Source of the DNA: Dioscorea cayenensis subsp. rotundata
Lineage: Eukaryota > Streptophyta > Magnoliopsida > Dioscoreales > Dioscoreaceae
Direction: 5' to 3'
Assembly (NCBI RefSeq): GCF_009730915.1
Contig: NC_052486.1
Location: forward strand, 23,816,137-23,880,136
Length of the DNA: 64,000 bases
Of the stretch, positions 32,341 through 44,300 are shown piece by piece. Below the pieces are notes generated by a model, which saw only the letters and a program-made list of their open reading frames with translations, searched no databases and had not been told where the DNA came from. Positions within the stretch are counted from its first letter, which is position 1. Every line of letters starts with the position of its first letter. The position numbers were made by a program, and so were the translations under genes.

Positions 32341-34843
32341 TTCACACTAAACAGATGAATACTTGTTCTTATCTTAATAAATTTGTGATTTATTTATTTA
32401 ATTTTTTAATATGAATGGATAAGCATAATTTATTTCAACAAATATTTAAATTTTGATTGTGCACTTGAAATAAGATTTGGAGTTACTCTGGCTATGACTG
32501 TTTGTTTTTGTTTTTGTTTTTTTGTTTTTTTGTTTTTGCAATAAAAAGTGGTACCTAGGACTATTTGTTGAAAAATGGTTTTTGATTTTGACTAAAATCT
32601 TTAATAAAATTTGATTGGTTAAACACTTTATAATAAGTATTTTATGGGTTTTCTTTCTCATTTATGCTTAATTTATACATATATATAGATAATCATCCAA
32701 GTGAATCCGGATCCAATAAATTAATAGTTTATCTAATTTTATAAAAAATAAAATACATACGAATCCATTAATTTATGCTAGTAGATATCCTGGAAACCTT
32801 TGTGGTCTATCAATTTAAGTAACTCATTAGAGCATGAATTTGTATTATTAGGAACTTCTATTTGAAAGTTTTGTGGACATAAATTTCATTCAAAACTTGG
32901 TATATTTGGCAAAAAAAAAAAATTAAAAAATTAAAAATTAAAACTTCACAATGAGATACAATTCTGAATTATTTAATTAGCCCCTTTCCAACAAAATTTT
33001 CAATATATATATATATATATATGAGTATCATGTAGATTGGGAATTTGTGAGTTATCCGTTTTATTAAAAAAATAGATAATTCAGTAATAAGGAAGGGCCA
33101 AATTACTTTTTGTATGGGATGCTCTTCAAAGCTTTACCGTACACTGACATTCTAGATTCCACAATGAGTTGGCCAATCTACATCAGCAGTAAAATTACAA
33201 CTTTATTTTCTTTATTTTATATATTTTTTTTATTGGTTCAACTGAATTTCCAATTTATAAGTTTTGATGTTTATAAATAGTGATTTTTATAATATTTGTT
33301 AGTGTTCTATAATGATGCTTATTGCAATAATATAGAGAATTTGTTGTGCTTTATAAGTTATGTGGTGTTTGAATGTTCATTATCTTTAATGTATTAATTT
33401 ATTTTTTCTAGCTCATGATATATATCTTGTCAGGTTATAGACTTTTGAAGTTATATATGTAGACGTTTGAAGTTTTGAAATTTATAATTTTATATAGTTT
33501 TATTTTAATTTTTGATTTTCACATTTATAGGTTGTGTTATCGAATTTATTATCATTATTTTTAAAATGAGGGTTATTTTATAAAATAAATAAATACAAAC
33601 ATTACGAAAAATTTAAAATATAAATATGATTTTTTTTCTATCCAATATTATAACAATACAATTTAATGAATTTTTTTATCATTAAAATCTAATAGATTTT
33701 TTTTTGTGATGAATAAAACTAATCTAATCAACATATTTATCCTTATGGGGGTAACCTCACCATGGTTTTTATATCTTCTAAATCCATCAAAACAAACACA
33801 TGTTTATCAAATCCGGATTTAAAAATCCTTCCAAACAAACACAAAATTCTGAAATCCAGAATTTTCAAATATAGTTAACCAAATAACATATTTCATTCTC
33901 CTGCATGTTCAAATCCATGGATTTACTAAATCATTAGTAATTGAAAATCCACTGCATTTTCAACTACATCAAACCAAACACATCCTTAATGTCACTTATC
34001 AACTTTGTCAAAATTCAATCTGAAGTGGATTAATTGTGGTTTGAAGTAGGAGAGAAGTTAATTTGTCTCGTATGATCATCCCATCGTGAAAATTCACTCC
34101 TAATTAATTATTATTTTTAATTAAATACTTGCATGCTTGGTTTAATCACTAGTATAAATCCTTTCCTTTCCTTGCCTGAAGTGAAACATCTCATGTCAGG
34201 CTCACCATCAATCAAACATGATTGAGCTTAATTACCTGATCCATTAACCCACCAGCAGGTAACCTGACTAGAGATGCACTATAAACGACACCAAGACTAA
34301 TTAATTAATCCAAAGCCTTAGTACGTAGCTAAGCTAATTAATCTCTACTTCCAAGTGCTAGTGGAGCAGCAATTGCATGAGGCCAATTAAGAAGGAACAC
34401 ATCAATCCCATTCCTAACGCAATATAACCAACAGAGACCAAGAAACATGCATATATTTGGTGGGAAATCGTTGTCATAGGAATTTAACTTGCCATTTGCC
34501 AACAACTAGCTAGAGAGATATTCGTCATGATATTTTCACTACTTTAATACATAATAATATGCTATTATTAATCAACAATTAGAGACTACAGTGTGCTTTG
34601 ACTGTCCTTCACGTCATTCCAAGTTCCCAACCACTCCTCTGTGAGCAATGGTTGACTCCCATGTTATATCATTCGTCACACAGCATCTGAAAGTAAGATG
34701 CATCAAATTAATTAAAATGATGGATGATGAGTGGTACGATCACGGCAAGGAAATGAAGACAAGTGAGACAAGGGAGTGGTTGGAGGAGCAGGTGGCAGAA
34801 TGCTTGAATCGTTGCACCTTTAATTTGATAATTGATATACATC

Positions 34844-34846
<3 letters not shown>

Positions 34847-34910
<64 letters not shown>
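34847..34910. repeat. (AT)n(GA)n compound microsatellite
   Basis: A TA run (about 34847-34875) is followed directly by a GA run (about 34876-34909). It ends about 47 bp before the kinase start codon, so it lies in the promoter or 5' UTR of that gene. GA tracts in this position can bind BPC-type GAGA factors in plants (known for the motif, inferred here). Confidence 0.85.
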
Positions 34911-34956
34911 AATGCAGTCAATTAATTAGCTTTGTAACTAAAAAACTCAGGACAAG

Positions 34957-36649
34957 ATGCCGAGTCGACGATGGAAGCCAATGACAGCCAGGAGCTGCTG
35001 CACGGTGGAAGGGCAGACGGTGCTGGGGACTCTGAGCCGCTGCCGGCCATCACGGTCCGAGTTTTCCAAGAAGGTGGCCGAGTTACCGTCATTCCGTAGG
35101 CTCTCATTCTCGGACTTGAGTAGCTCTTCATCGGCCAGGTTCAATAATGAGGACTTGGCGCACTCGATTGGAGCAGGGTTGTACGCGTTCCAGCTCTCGG
35201 AGCTCAGAGCGATCACGCATGACTTCTCGAGTAACTTTTTACTGGGCGAAGGGGGATTCGGCACCGTGCACAAGGGCTATGTCGATGATAAGATGAGACC
35301 AGGCCTAAGGGCTCAGGCCGTTGCTGTTAAACTCTTGGACATTGAAGGCCTTCAAGGCCACAGGGAGTGGCTGGTCAGTTATTACTATAATATATCTAGT
35401 TAGTAGTGAGAAGAGCACTGTTTAATTGAACTTGCAACTTGCAACTTGAACTTGAACTTTATTTTTTATTTTTTTTAATTTGTTAGGCGGAAGTGATATT
35501 TCTGGGTAAGCTCAGGCACCCTCATCTGGTGAAGTTGATTGGGTACTGCTGTGAGGACGAGGAGAGGCTTCTTGTCTATGAGTTTATGCCTCGTGGTAGC
35601 CTTGAGAACCACTTGTTCAGGAGTAAGTCTAACAGCCTCTTTAGCATGCCTCTCTGTGTGTGTCTTTTTATAAAAATGCCTCTGTGTTTTTATGTTTGTT
35701 TTGATGTCTAGTTTTAAATTTAGTATTAATTTTGTCTGGGAATCACAAAAAGGGATGTCAGTGGCATTGCCATGGAACACAAGGCTGAAGATTGCTATTG
35801 GAGCTGCTAGAGGGCTAGCGTTTCTTCATGGCGCTGAGACTCCTGTTATTTACCGTGACTTCAAAGCGTCTAACATTCTCTTAGACTCTGTCAGTGATCA
35901 TCAGTTCACACAAAATAAATTAATAATTACCTTCTCTGGTTAATTTGGCCTCTGAAATTTTACTGCATTTTCATCATCTCAGGATTTTACTGCTAAGCTC
36001 TCTGATTTCGGTCTGGCTAAGATGGGACCAGAGGGTGAAGACACGCATGTAACAACTCGGGTCATGGGTACCCAAGGATATGCGGCACCAGAATACGTTA
36101 TGACTGGTGATTAACTAACTTGATCAGTCTCTGCTTCGATTGTGAATTGTGAAAATTGTGATCAATGTGTGATGTGTGACTAATTTATATTAGTCTGGAA
36201 ACACTGAAACAGGGCATTTAACAACCAGGAGTGATGTGTATAGCTTTGGAGTGGTTCTGCTGGAGTTACTGACTGGGAGGAGATCAGTGGACAAGAATAA
36301 ACCCAAAAGTGAAGAGAAGCTCGTAGATTGGGCCAGACCTTACTTGACGAGCTCCAGGAAACTACGCTTCATCATGGACCCGAGGCTGGCCGGACAGTAT
36401 TCAGTGAAGGGAGCCAGAGAGGCTGCTTCATTAGCTCTGCAGTGCATCAGCCCCATGCCTAAAGACCGGCCAAGAATGCCTGCCGTGGTGGAGGCGTTGG
36501 AAAGCTTGCAGCATCTAAAAGACATGGCTGTCAGTTGTGGAGCTTGGCCTGCGACTCCCATATCTGGCAGGACTGCTTTATCTGCAAAAAACAAGCTGGA
36601 GGCCATGGCCGACACCCGCCGCCGGCCCATGCCTTTCAGACTATCGTGA
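34957..36649 (+). CDS. Receptor-like cytoplasmic kinase, subfamily VII (RIPK-like)
   Basis: Five exons: 34957-35373, 35487-35622, 35753-35889, 35993-36106 with its acceptor at about 35982 (exon starts 35983), and 36213-36649. They join in phase to 416 aa. Landmarks: GEGGFG loop (97-102), catalytic Lys in AVAVK (125), YRDFKASN catalytic loop (218-225), DFG (238-240), and [10 protein letters not shown] in the activation segment. The protein is closest in my recollection to Arabidopsis RIPK (At2g05940) and PBL kinases, which act at the plasma membrane below pattern-recognition receptors. There is no N-terminal MG for myristoylation; Cys14-Cys15 could be palmitoylated (inference). The C-terminal tail is short compared with RIPK. 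A GA/TA microsatellite precedes the start. Confidence 0.92.
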
Positions 36650-36931
36650 ATGAATGAGTGAATGAAATTAATACCATATAGTGTTATGCTGGTGTGTGTG
36701 TGTGTGTCTCTCTCTCTCTCTGTAAATCCATAGTATTGCATTGTGTGTATTATTATAAAATCGGTCTATATATGTATGCAGTATGCCTACATAAATCAAT
36801 TAATGATGCTAGCTGGATGATCGAGTTATTATAAATCACAAGCAAACCATATGGCTAAAATCCCGTTCAAACAAATTAAATGTGCCAGAGCACATGGCCT
36901 TTGTATGTGCATCTATAATTATCTGTTTGGG
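36650..36931. other. Convergent 3' region of kinase and transporter
   Basis: A 282-bp gap separates the stop codons of two convergent genes, so their 3' UTRs probably meet or overlap. It contains a (GT)n(CT)n tract at about 36691-36721. Confidence 0.6.
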
Positions 36932-39900
36932 TCAACCATCGACTCCATTGTCAATGGCCCCTCTATCAACTAGAGCTGCAGGCGATCTTCTCCGATCCGA
37001 GAACTCGTATGCTAAACGGGTCCGCAAATATAATACCACACTGCATGCCAGCCCAAACAGAGAAATGCAACCCCAAAGGACAAACGTTTTGGCGTAACAC
37101 TCCCTTCCCATGCACACCACCATGCCATCACCGATCATGACACCATTAGCATCATAGTAAAGAGCTGCTAGAACGCCATAGAGGAGAGAACCCACGGGAA
37201 TGTTGGTGATGAGGATGTTGTGGTTCACGCCCACGCTGTTAGGCCCAAAGAGATCCGACGTGACGGATACCGCCGCTGCAAAAACAAAGCCTGAGCTCAG
37301 GCCAACTAGCGCCGTGCCTGCAAGTAGTGCTTTCCCATCACCAGACTCCGCCAAGAGGAAAAACGCCACCGGTGTCAGCACCTGCGCCACCACTAGCCAC
37401 CCCGTTCTCGCAAAATGTGCCTTCCTAGAATCATGTTATCTTATATTAATTAGCATGCCTACACACACACACACACACACACATGTATATCTATATATAT
37501 ATATATAATCTATAATTATGATATATATACACTTCACGTACCCCGTCAAAAAGTCTGGGGCGGCTGAGAAAAGGCGGCCGAAGAATGAGCAAGAAGAATA
37601 GACGGTGACCAGAGTAGTCGTCTGAGACTCTTTTCCAAGTGACTGCGCTATCTGGCCCAAGTTATTGCTGTAAACCAAGCCCACAGTGGCGCCGCACAAG
37701 TAGACCAAGTAGTATAGCCAGAAGTCAACCCGGCGCATGAGCTGCTTCACGCCGTGCTCCTCCGACAGCCCAGACAGCCGGTCCATGGCCATCAGTTGAT
37801 CGCAGCAGCAGTAACACCACCACGACTTCCAAGGCCCTCTTCCCTCCCTGCTGGAGATGTCATCCTCTTCCACAACGTCTGCTGCTGCGCTGCTCTGCTG
37901 GTCAATGAAAGGCTTGTGGAGTTGCTGGAGAGTTTGGATGCTTTCTTGAGAATGGGAACAGACCAGGCATGGGATGCAGAGGGGAAAGAGGAGAAGAGAA
38001 AGAGCGCCGACGAGAAGGAAGCAGGCAATGACGACGGTGGTGGAGACTGAGTTGATGAAGAGTAGATAGAGGCCGGTGACAAAAGCCAGGGCAAAGAGCC
38101 AGAGGAAGATGCGGTTATCAGTCGCCGCATGGGGAGAGACAGTGGTACTGCTGACAGGGTGGTGATAGCGGAGGATTGGGGGGAGAGAGGCAGCAGAGGC
38201 GAGGAGTGGGAGTGTGGCGTTGAGGAGCAAGTAGACGGAAGAGGTGGAACCAAGGGTTTTGGCGACGAGGGAAAAGAGGGCGGCGCTGACGCCATTGAAG
38301 CTGATGGTGAGTGAGAGTGCAACTGCTCTGCTCATCGGGAAGTTTTTGATGCATAGCACGAAGCATATGGTGTTGAACCAGCAGATGCTACATCCAGCCA
38401 GAAGGCACACCAGAAACACCTGCCATGCCATATCGTCCATCACCACATGCTAATTAATTAATTAATTAATTAATTAAATTACCTGCTAAGTTTTCCGTCT
38501 AGTACATTAATTAACAGTAAACGCATACAAATTGAAACAGAGGAAGAAGCAAGCAAGCAAGCAAGCTACTGGTCAAAAAAACTAGTAAGTAGAAAAAGTC
38601 ACCCAGCACGTGAGGCCTTCTCACCTCCTTTCTCAATCTATTGGATTTTGTTATCACAAGTATTATTCACAACCATAAATAATTTATGGCCCATTAATAT
38701 TCAATTCCATCCTAAATAAGTGGGAGGTGGATGAACATCAGACAAGATGTCCAAGAAGGAGAAAGCCACACACCTCACATGGGATGATCCGTGTAACCGT
38801 GATGAGCCTTGGGTGATGCCAGGCACCAATTTTGGCACTAGCATGGTATGGGATGAACGAAGGTTCCGGAAAAAAAAAAGCTAAGAAACAACCATGATTT
38901 CCTTCTCCGGAAGGAGTCCAAACAACTCCTCTGAAAAACCAGCGATTTATTTCACCCATCAATAACAAAAATGACATATTCCTTCCTTCTCAAACAGCTT
39001 GTACTCAGGGGCAGTGAGAGTTATTTTAATTTTAATTTTTAAATTATTTTTTAATACAGGTTAACCGCTGCAGCCTGCCGAGATAGGACTATATATGTAT
39101 ATATATATATATATATTTTTTTTTGAAAAAAAGGGATGTGATGTAAGGCCAACGATAAAGTGGGGTGGACCAAAAGAGAAGACAAATGAAGGATAACTCT
39201 TTCTAGTTGTTGTTATGGCAATTAAGTGAACTTCTCTGTTTTATTTACTTTACTTTCTCCCCTCCCTTCTGGTGAGAGGATTTAATTCTTTATAATTTTG
39301 TCTTTTCATTCAATAAATCAGTGATTTATTTATTTATTTTTAAAAAAAATAAGTGGATACCAATTAAATACTTAATTAAAATTTTTTTAATATAAAATCT
39401 CAATCGATTTTGGTTGTTGAGAAATTTTTAAAAATTTAATTTTTAATTTATTAGCAAAAGAAAAAATAGATAAAATTTGTGGATATTAAAGTAGGAAAAG
39501 GAATAGAATATTTTTTTTTTGTGGTTTATCCAATTTTTTTTTATTTTTTTTTTTAAAAATAAATAAAAGTAGTAGTAAGAGAGAAAAATGAAGGGCCGGG
39601 CTTGCTTACAGGTAAGTAAGGGAGGGAGATGCGAGACGTGATGACGAGCCACTGAACGGCGTAGGCAGCGAGGCCGATGACGGCGGTGAGGAGGAGAACC
39701 AGTGGGAGAGGAAGGTAGATAAGCGCCAGCCCTGAAGACCAACCAAGAGCCTTGCCGAGGTCTGAAGCGGTGGCGAGATAGCTTAGTTGAACTTGTGAGA
39801 TCCCCAGCGCTGCCTTCAGCTCCGATGAGTAAGCGGAGAAGTCGAAGTTGGTTCCCGTAAAGGCCTGAATCCACACCGCCGCCGCAAGCACCATCCATCG

Positions 39901-40005
39901 CCCATCAATCCTCATCCGCGCGCGATCCTGCTGAGTTTCCCTAGACCTCGACGTACTTGTTTTGAGGGAAAGTGCGCTTTCGATGCCGCGTGGATTTATG
40001 GCCAT
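36932..40005 (-). CDS. Nodulin-like / NFD4-type major facilitator transporter
   Basis: Three exons on the minus strand: 40005-39610, 38419-37542 and 37424-36932. All junctions are GT-AG and in phase, giving 588 aa. The N-terminal half is a nodulin-like domain: RWMVLAAAVWIQAFTGTNFDFSAYS at about residues 30-55, then ISQVQLSYLATASDLGKALGW and later CSICWFNTICFVLC. The C-terminal half has the FARTGW and GLSSGFVFAAAVSVTSDLFG stretches typical of the family (homologues At2g16660, At2g39210, NFD4). About twelve membrane segments are expected. The substrate is unknown; family members lie in vacuolar or other membranes. A second Met at MRIDGRWM is an alternative start. Intron 1 (1190 bp) contains a LINE-like tail and intron 2 a (CA)n/(TA)n tract. 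Confidence 0.9.
39225..39350 (+). repeat. Short LINE/SINE-like 3' tail in transporter intron 1
   Basis: It contains CTCCC-TTCTG-GTGAG (39262-39276, one mismatched pair), TTCATTCAATAAATCA, a GTGATTTATTTATT segment and an A-rich end. It lies antisense to the transporter transcript. A second, shorter tail with GTGGTTTATCCA is at about 39515-39565, close to the donor site of exon 1. Confidence 0.55.
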
Positions 40006-41365
40006 CGAACGCTTAAATGAAATGAGGGCCGAGAGATTCTGGAAAACTTTTTATTTTTATTTTTTTAAATAATCTGAAATTACTAAAACTACATGACCAT
40101 TATATGTGCATAATTTTGATAAATTGTAGTATTCCTTATCTCTACTATTAATTATAAATAAAAAAATTGAAAAATTTATCAAAAAAAAAAAATTAAAAGA
40201 ATCTTTTCCCAAAACAAAAAAAATCAGAAAAATCTCTTATAATTTGATTTGTTAAATATTTTAAATTTAAATTATTATCACTAATAATTTTGGTTTTGAT
40301 AAAAATGGATAACCCACTATATATTTTATTAAAAAAAATAATAAAAGAAAACATAACAAGATAAAAGAAACACAGAATAAAAAGAAAAAACAATAGTTTT
40401 TTCCTATTCAATAAATCGTTTATCCACATTATTTCAAAAAAGAAAAAAAGAAAAAAACAATAGTCTCTCATCAGAAGTGAGTAGGGAAAAAAAAAATAGA
40501 ACAGGAACAACGGAAGAAAATAAAAAAATTGGAATGACAGAGGACTACTAGTAAAGGCCATCCCGAGCTAAGAGTGGAGCAGGAAACTACCCCTGTTTAA
40601 TTAATAAATTTTGTAAAAAAAAATATAACTCCACTTGTTTAATTGTAAATTTTTTAATTTCATAGAATGGGCATAAAAATATTGAAACACCAAACTGAAT
40701 TTGGAAAACTAAAAATAAAAATTAAATTAAATATAATAATCTTGTGTAGGAGTAGTATATCATTAATAATAGTTAATTGAATTCGTTGTATAGGTGAACA
40801 GTGATGTCTAATAGACTAGGACTCAGTTTTTATCTTGAGTTGAGGATCGATATGGTTGAAAAGATTGGTAGTTCCAATGAAGTGACTGATCTAAAAAAAA
40901 TCAGTTAACTTATTAACCAGTGGGTTTGAATTGAGTTTTTAACGGGGGATCAAAATCGGATACCCTGCTCGTGCCCACCAGTAATAATTCCAACAGAAAC
41001 ACCTTATATCAGTTGTGTGGTTAGACAAGTGACGCGAGACGAGAGCATTGCATTTTTGCATGCTAAACTTTTTACGTTGCTGCACCTGCGAAAATGACTC
41101 TATTGGTGACCCTGTTGCTGATGCGGTTGCCCGATTCTCTTTCGTTTCTGAACTGTCTTTGTGAAACGCGTTTCCCGTTCTGACTTTTGAAGGCTTTGGG
41201 CTTTAGACCCGGACCCGCATCCGAGCTTCAATCAATCAGTTTCGGTACCTTCTTCCTCTCGATGTGGCGCCCCTTGTCACTCCCGATGACCAGCGAGGAC
41301 CAGCGAGGACGATTTGCTTGCCCTAATCAGTAATCTCTGGCACTTGCTCGAGCATAAGGGGAGCC
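40006..41365. other. Divergent intergenic region between transporter and VIR
   Basis: This 1360-bp region must contain both promoters. The transporter-proximal half holds LINE-like tails: about 40295-40400 minus, 40400-40445 plus, and a minus-strand stem-loop 1 (CTCAC-TTCTG-ATGAG) at 40467-40481. The plus tail appears to interrupt the minus one. Near VIR the sequence is GC-richer, with a tandem GACCAGCGAG repeat (41288-41307) and a 15-codon upstream ORF (ATG at 41286, stop 41331-41333) 32 bp before the VIR start. Confidence 0.55.
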
Positions 41366-44300
41366 ATGGAGGTGGAGCTAGAGCCGCGAGTGAAGCCGCT
41401 GGGTTTCAAGATCAAAGCCATGTCTCGTGAGTCCCCCGCCCAGAAGGCGGCGCACGTCCTCGACCCCGACCTCCGCTCCCACTGGTCTACTGGCACCAAC
41501 ACCAAGGAGTGGATCTTGCTTGAGCTAGACGTAAACCTCCTTCTCCTCTTTCCTTTCTCTTCCTTTTTGTTTCGAACTCTTTTTTGATATGAGAGATTGA
41601 TCAACACTTAGAATCTCATTCTCGCATCCATGATTAATTCTAGTTTTTAATCCATTTTAAGTGAAAATAGTAGTGAGTTTAACTAATCAGACCACTTTAC
41701 GATGGAATTATAACTTTGGGAACCAGCTTGCAATTGCATAGTTTTCAATTATGCTTTGTCTTGCAACTTTAAACCTTTGCTTTCATAAAATAGCGAGTAA
41801 AAGTCCATGAGACGCTATCTACCAATTGCTACAAAAGATTTTTAATTTGATGTAGCAACTTGAAAGCCACCATCTTCATCCCCTGTAAGTTCAATGCTTA
41901 AGATTTTGTTGTTCTGTGTGTATCTCTTTGATTTGATGAAACAATATCACATAAGTTCCAAGGAAAAAAATTCAACAAGGAACATATTTCATTATTATAT
42001 AAAAGGGAACACCCCATGATGGGTTGGTAAAATTCTCACTTTCCTTGTTAGCGGTCCAGTCAGAATTCAATTGCTAATAAATGCCAATGTGGAACACCAT
42101 TCCTGCAAAATGCCAAGGGAGTGGCTTGCGCTCATTTATCATTTGACATTCTTACTTTGCTCAATTAAATGGCCTAACTTTGCTGTGGGCAATTCTTCTA
42201 TTCTTCCAGTCATGGGGTTTCTAATCAGTGCCTAACTACATTCTAGTATCGTGGTCTTATTGTCTTTATTATAGTTTGAGTTTATGATGATTGCCAGTGC
42301 GCTCTTTCCATGGCATCTAATTTTCTTTTTTTTCTTTTCAGGAGCCTTGCCTACTTTCCCAAATCAGGATCTATAATAAATCTGTTCTTGAGTGGGAAAT
42401 TACTGCTGGATTGCGTTATAAGGTGAATATTAATGAACCTATCTTTTCAGAAGAACAGTGGTTAAATTCGTTTTTCTCATCTTCACATGTTCTGTAATAT
42501 GCTTCTTCTCTTTTACTTTTGTAGCAAATGATAGATGTTTAATTCCTAACTGACAATATGGCCTTTGATTTGCACATATGTAAAAAAGTAAAATTCCATA
42601 CTGGAATTATTTCCTTTTCCATACGGTTGACTCACTGAGGGTTGAATTAGTTTGTAGAAGAGATGTATGAAATGTTCAGAGATATGCCTTACACTCTCAA
42701 TGGATGCTGATAATTATAAGTTTCACATACAGTAATCTTATACCCAAGTTGTTGACAAGTGCCACGCAGAGTTGTTGTTTTCCTTTTCTTCATTCTAAAT
42801 TAAACAAGCGGATCTTATGTTATCTGCACGAGAGGAGAAAAGTAACAACACCTGCTCCTACGATGTTCATTCATTACTTCGTGCGTCACATTTTTCATCA
42901 CAGTTGGAACTTTGAATTTCAATTGTCCTATTATCCAATCCCATGGTTGGATGATTTTACTCATGGAAACTTATTTTCTGATGATTTTTTTCAGCCAGAA
43001 TCATTTATAAAGGTCCGGCCACGCTGTGAATCCCCTAGACGTGAAGTGATGTATCCGATGAACTATACGCCTTGCCGATATGTGCGTATATCTTGTTTAC
43101 GAGGGAATCCAATTGCTATATTTTTTATACAGGTAATAATTCTGAAGATGAAAGTTTCTTTATTAGCTCTATATGGCAATAAATTTCATAAGATTTTACA
43201 CTGGTATTACCCTGCCTAACTGAATATTATGGTGTATGTTACTGTTAATATTCCGATATGTTGTAGATAATATCATGGTGCATGATGCAGGGTTTTGGAT
43301 TTGTTATCTTTTATCAAAACAATTGCTTGAAGGTGTTAATTTTTATTTCCTTCTTCTTCTACTGAATTCAACACTGAGCCAATTAAAAGATGTGCTTCCT
43401 TCTTTAATAGTATAATTTTTGCAAAATAATGTTGTTATTTTTATGGTAAATATCTCAAAGGGACTGATGCTATTATTATTTTTTATGCTGATACTCATGC
43501 TTGCACATCACTAGGTTCTTATTTAGGTAGTTTCATAATGTAATTTATTTAATTTCTTTTTTGGCTTATTCTATATGCTTTTGGAACTGATTTGGTCTGT
43601 TGCACCCAAAGCTATGTTTGACCCACTTTGCATAACTTTTTGAGGCCATACCATGCATGGGTATCAAGCAAAAAACAGATAACGAGCTCTCCATGGCATC
43701 TTTTGTTCCTTGGGTAGGATTGCAGCAGTGCCTGTTAGAAGGTTGATTTGGAGTTGGTACTAACTAATAGAAATTCACTTCTCATCTTTCTGATCTTTGA
43801 TGACTCTGATATGCGCACCATTTATAGTCGAGTTAAGGTTTGAGTGGAGATCATTTGTTGATTTTTTGTGATGTCCATACCCTATTAACCATATTCTGGC
43901 AGCTGATTGGAGTTTCTGTGGCTGGATTGGAGCCTGAGTTTCAACCTGTGGTTAATTACTTGTTACCTCATATTATATCACACAAACATGAAACTCATGA
44001 TATGCATCTTCAGGTGAATACTAATTAACTTCCTGCTTTTTGTCAATTTTATTTATCATGGTGTTAGTCACTTCTAATGCTTCTTATTTCATAGTTGCTT
44101 CAAGACATAACAAACAGGCTGCTTGTTTTTCTGCCTCAATTGGAGGTATGGGACTGGCTATCTTAATTGTTGGAGTTACTTTAAGAAGCACATGATCATG
44201 ATGTAGTTGTATTTCTGATTATGATTAACATATCTTTATTCAATCGGATGCAGACAGACCTCACCAATTTCACAGACACAGCTGAGTCTAGTATACGCTA

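Larger units (their letters stand above)
31336..34846. other. AT-rich spacer between protease copy 4 and kinase
   Basis: No gene is supported. The left part (to about 32890) is the duplicated protease flank and is crowded with LINE-like tails: about 31340-31420 minus, 31770-31840 minus, 32040-32170 minus, 32265-32335 plus and 32375-32450. A TTTG-rich run lies at 32500-32540. From about 33700 to 34000 there are repeated AAATCC and GGATTT motifs and an AAACACATCC end, suggestive of a degenerate MITE, but no boundaries could be fixed. From 34000 the sequence is ordinary spacer leading into the kinase promoter. Confidence 0.5.

Noticed and set aside
33700-34000. AAATCC/GGATTT-rich segment looking like a MITE
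   Set aside because: No paired inverted ends or target duplication could be located, so it is only mentioned in the spacer description.
34648-34911. ORF of 87 codons upstream of the kinase
   Set aside because: The end is encoded by the TA/GA microsatellite, there are no family motifs, and no splice link to the kinase exon was evident.
39443-39898. Second ORF over transporter exon 1 on the same strand
   Set aside because: It is an alternative frame over exon 1, and the exon 1 frame joined to exons 2 and 3 explains the nodulin-like domain fully.
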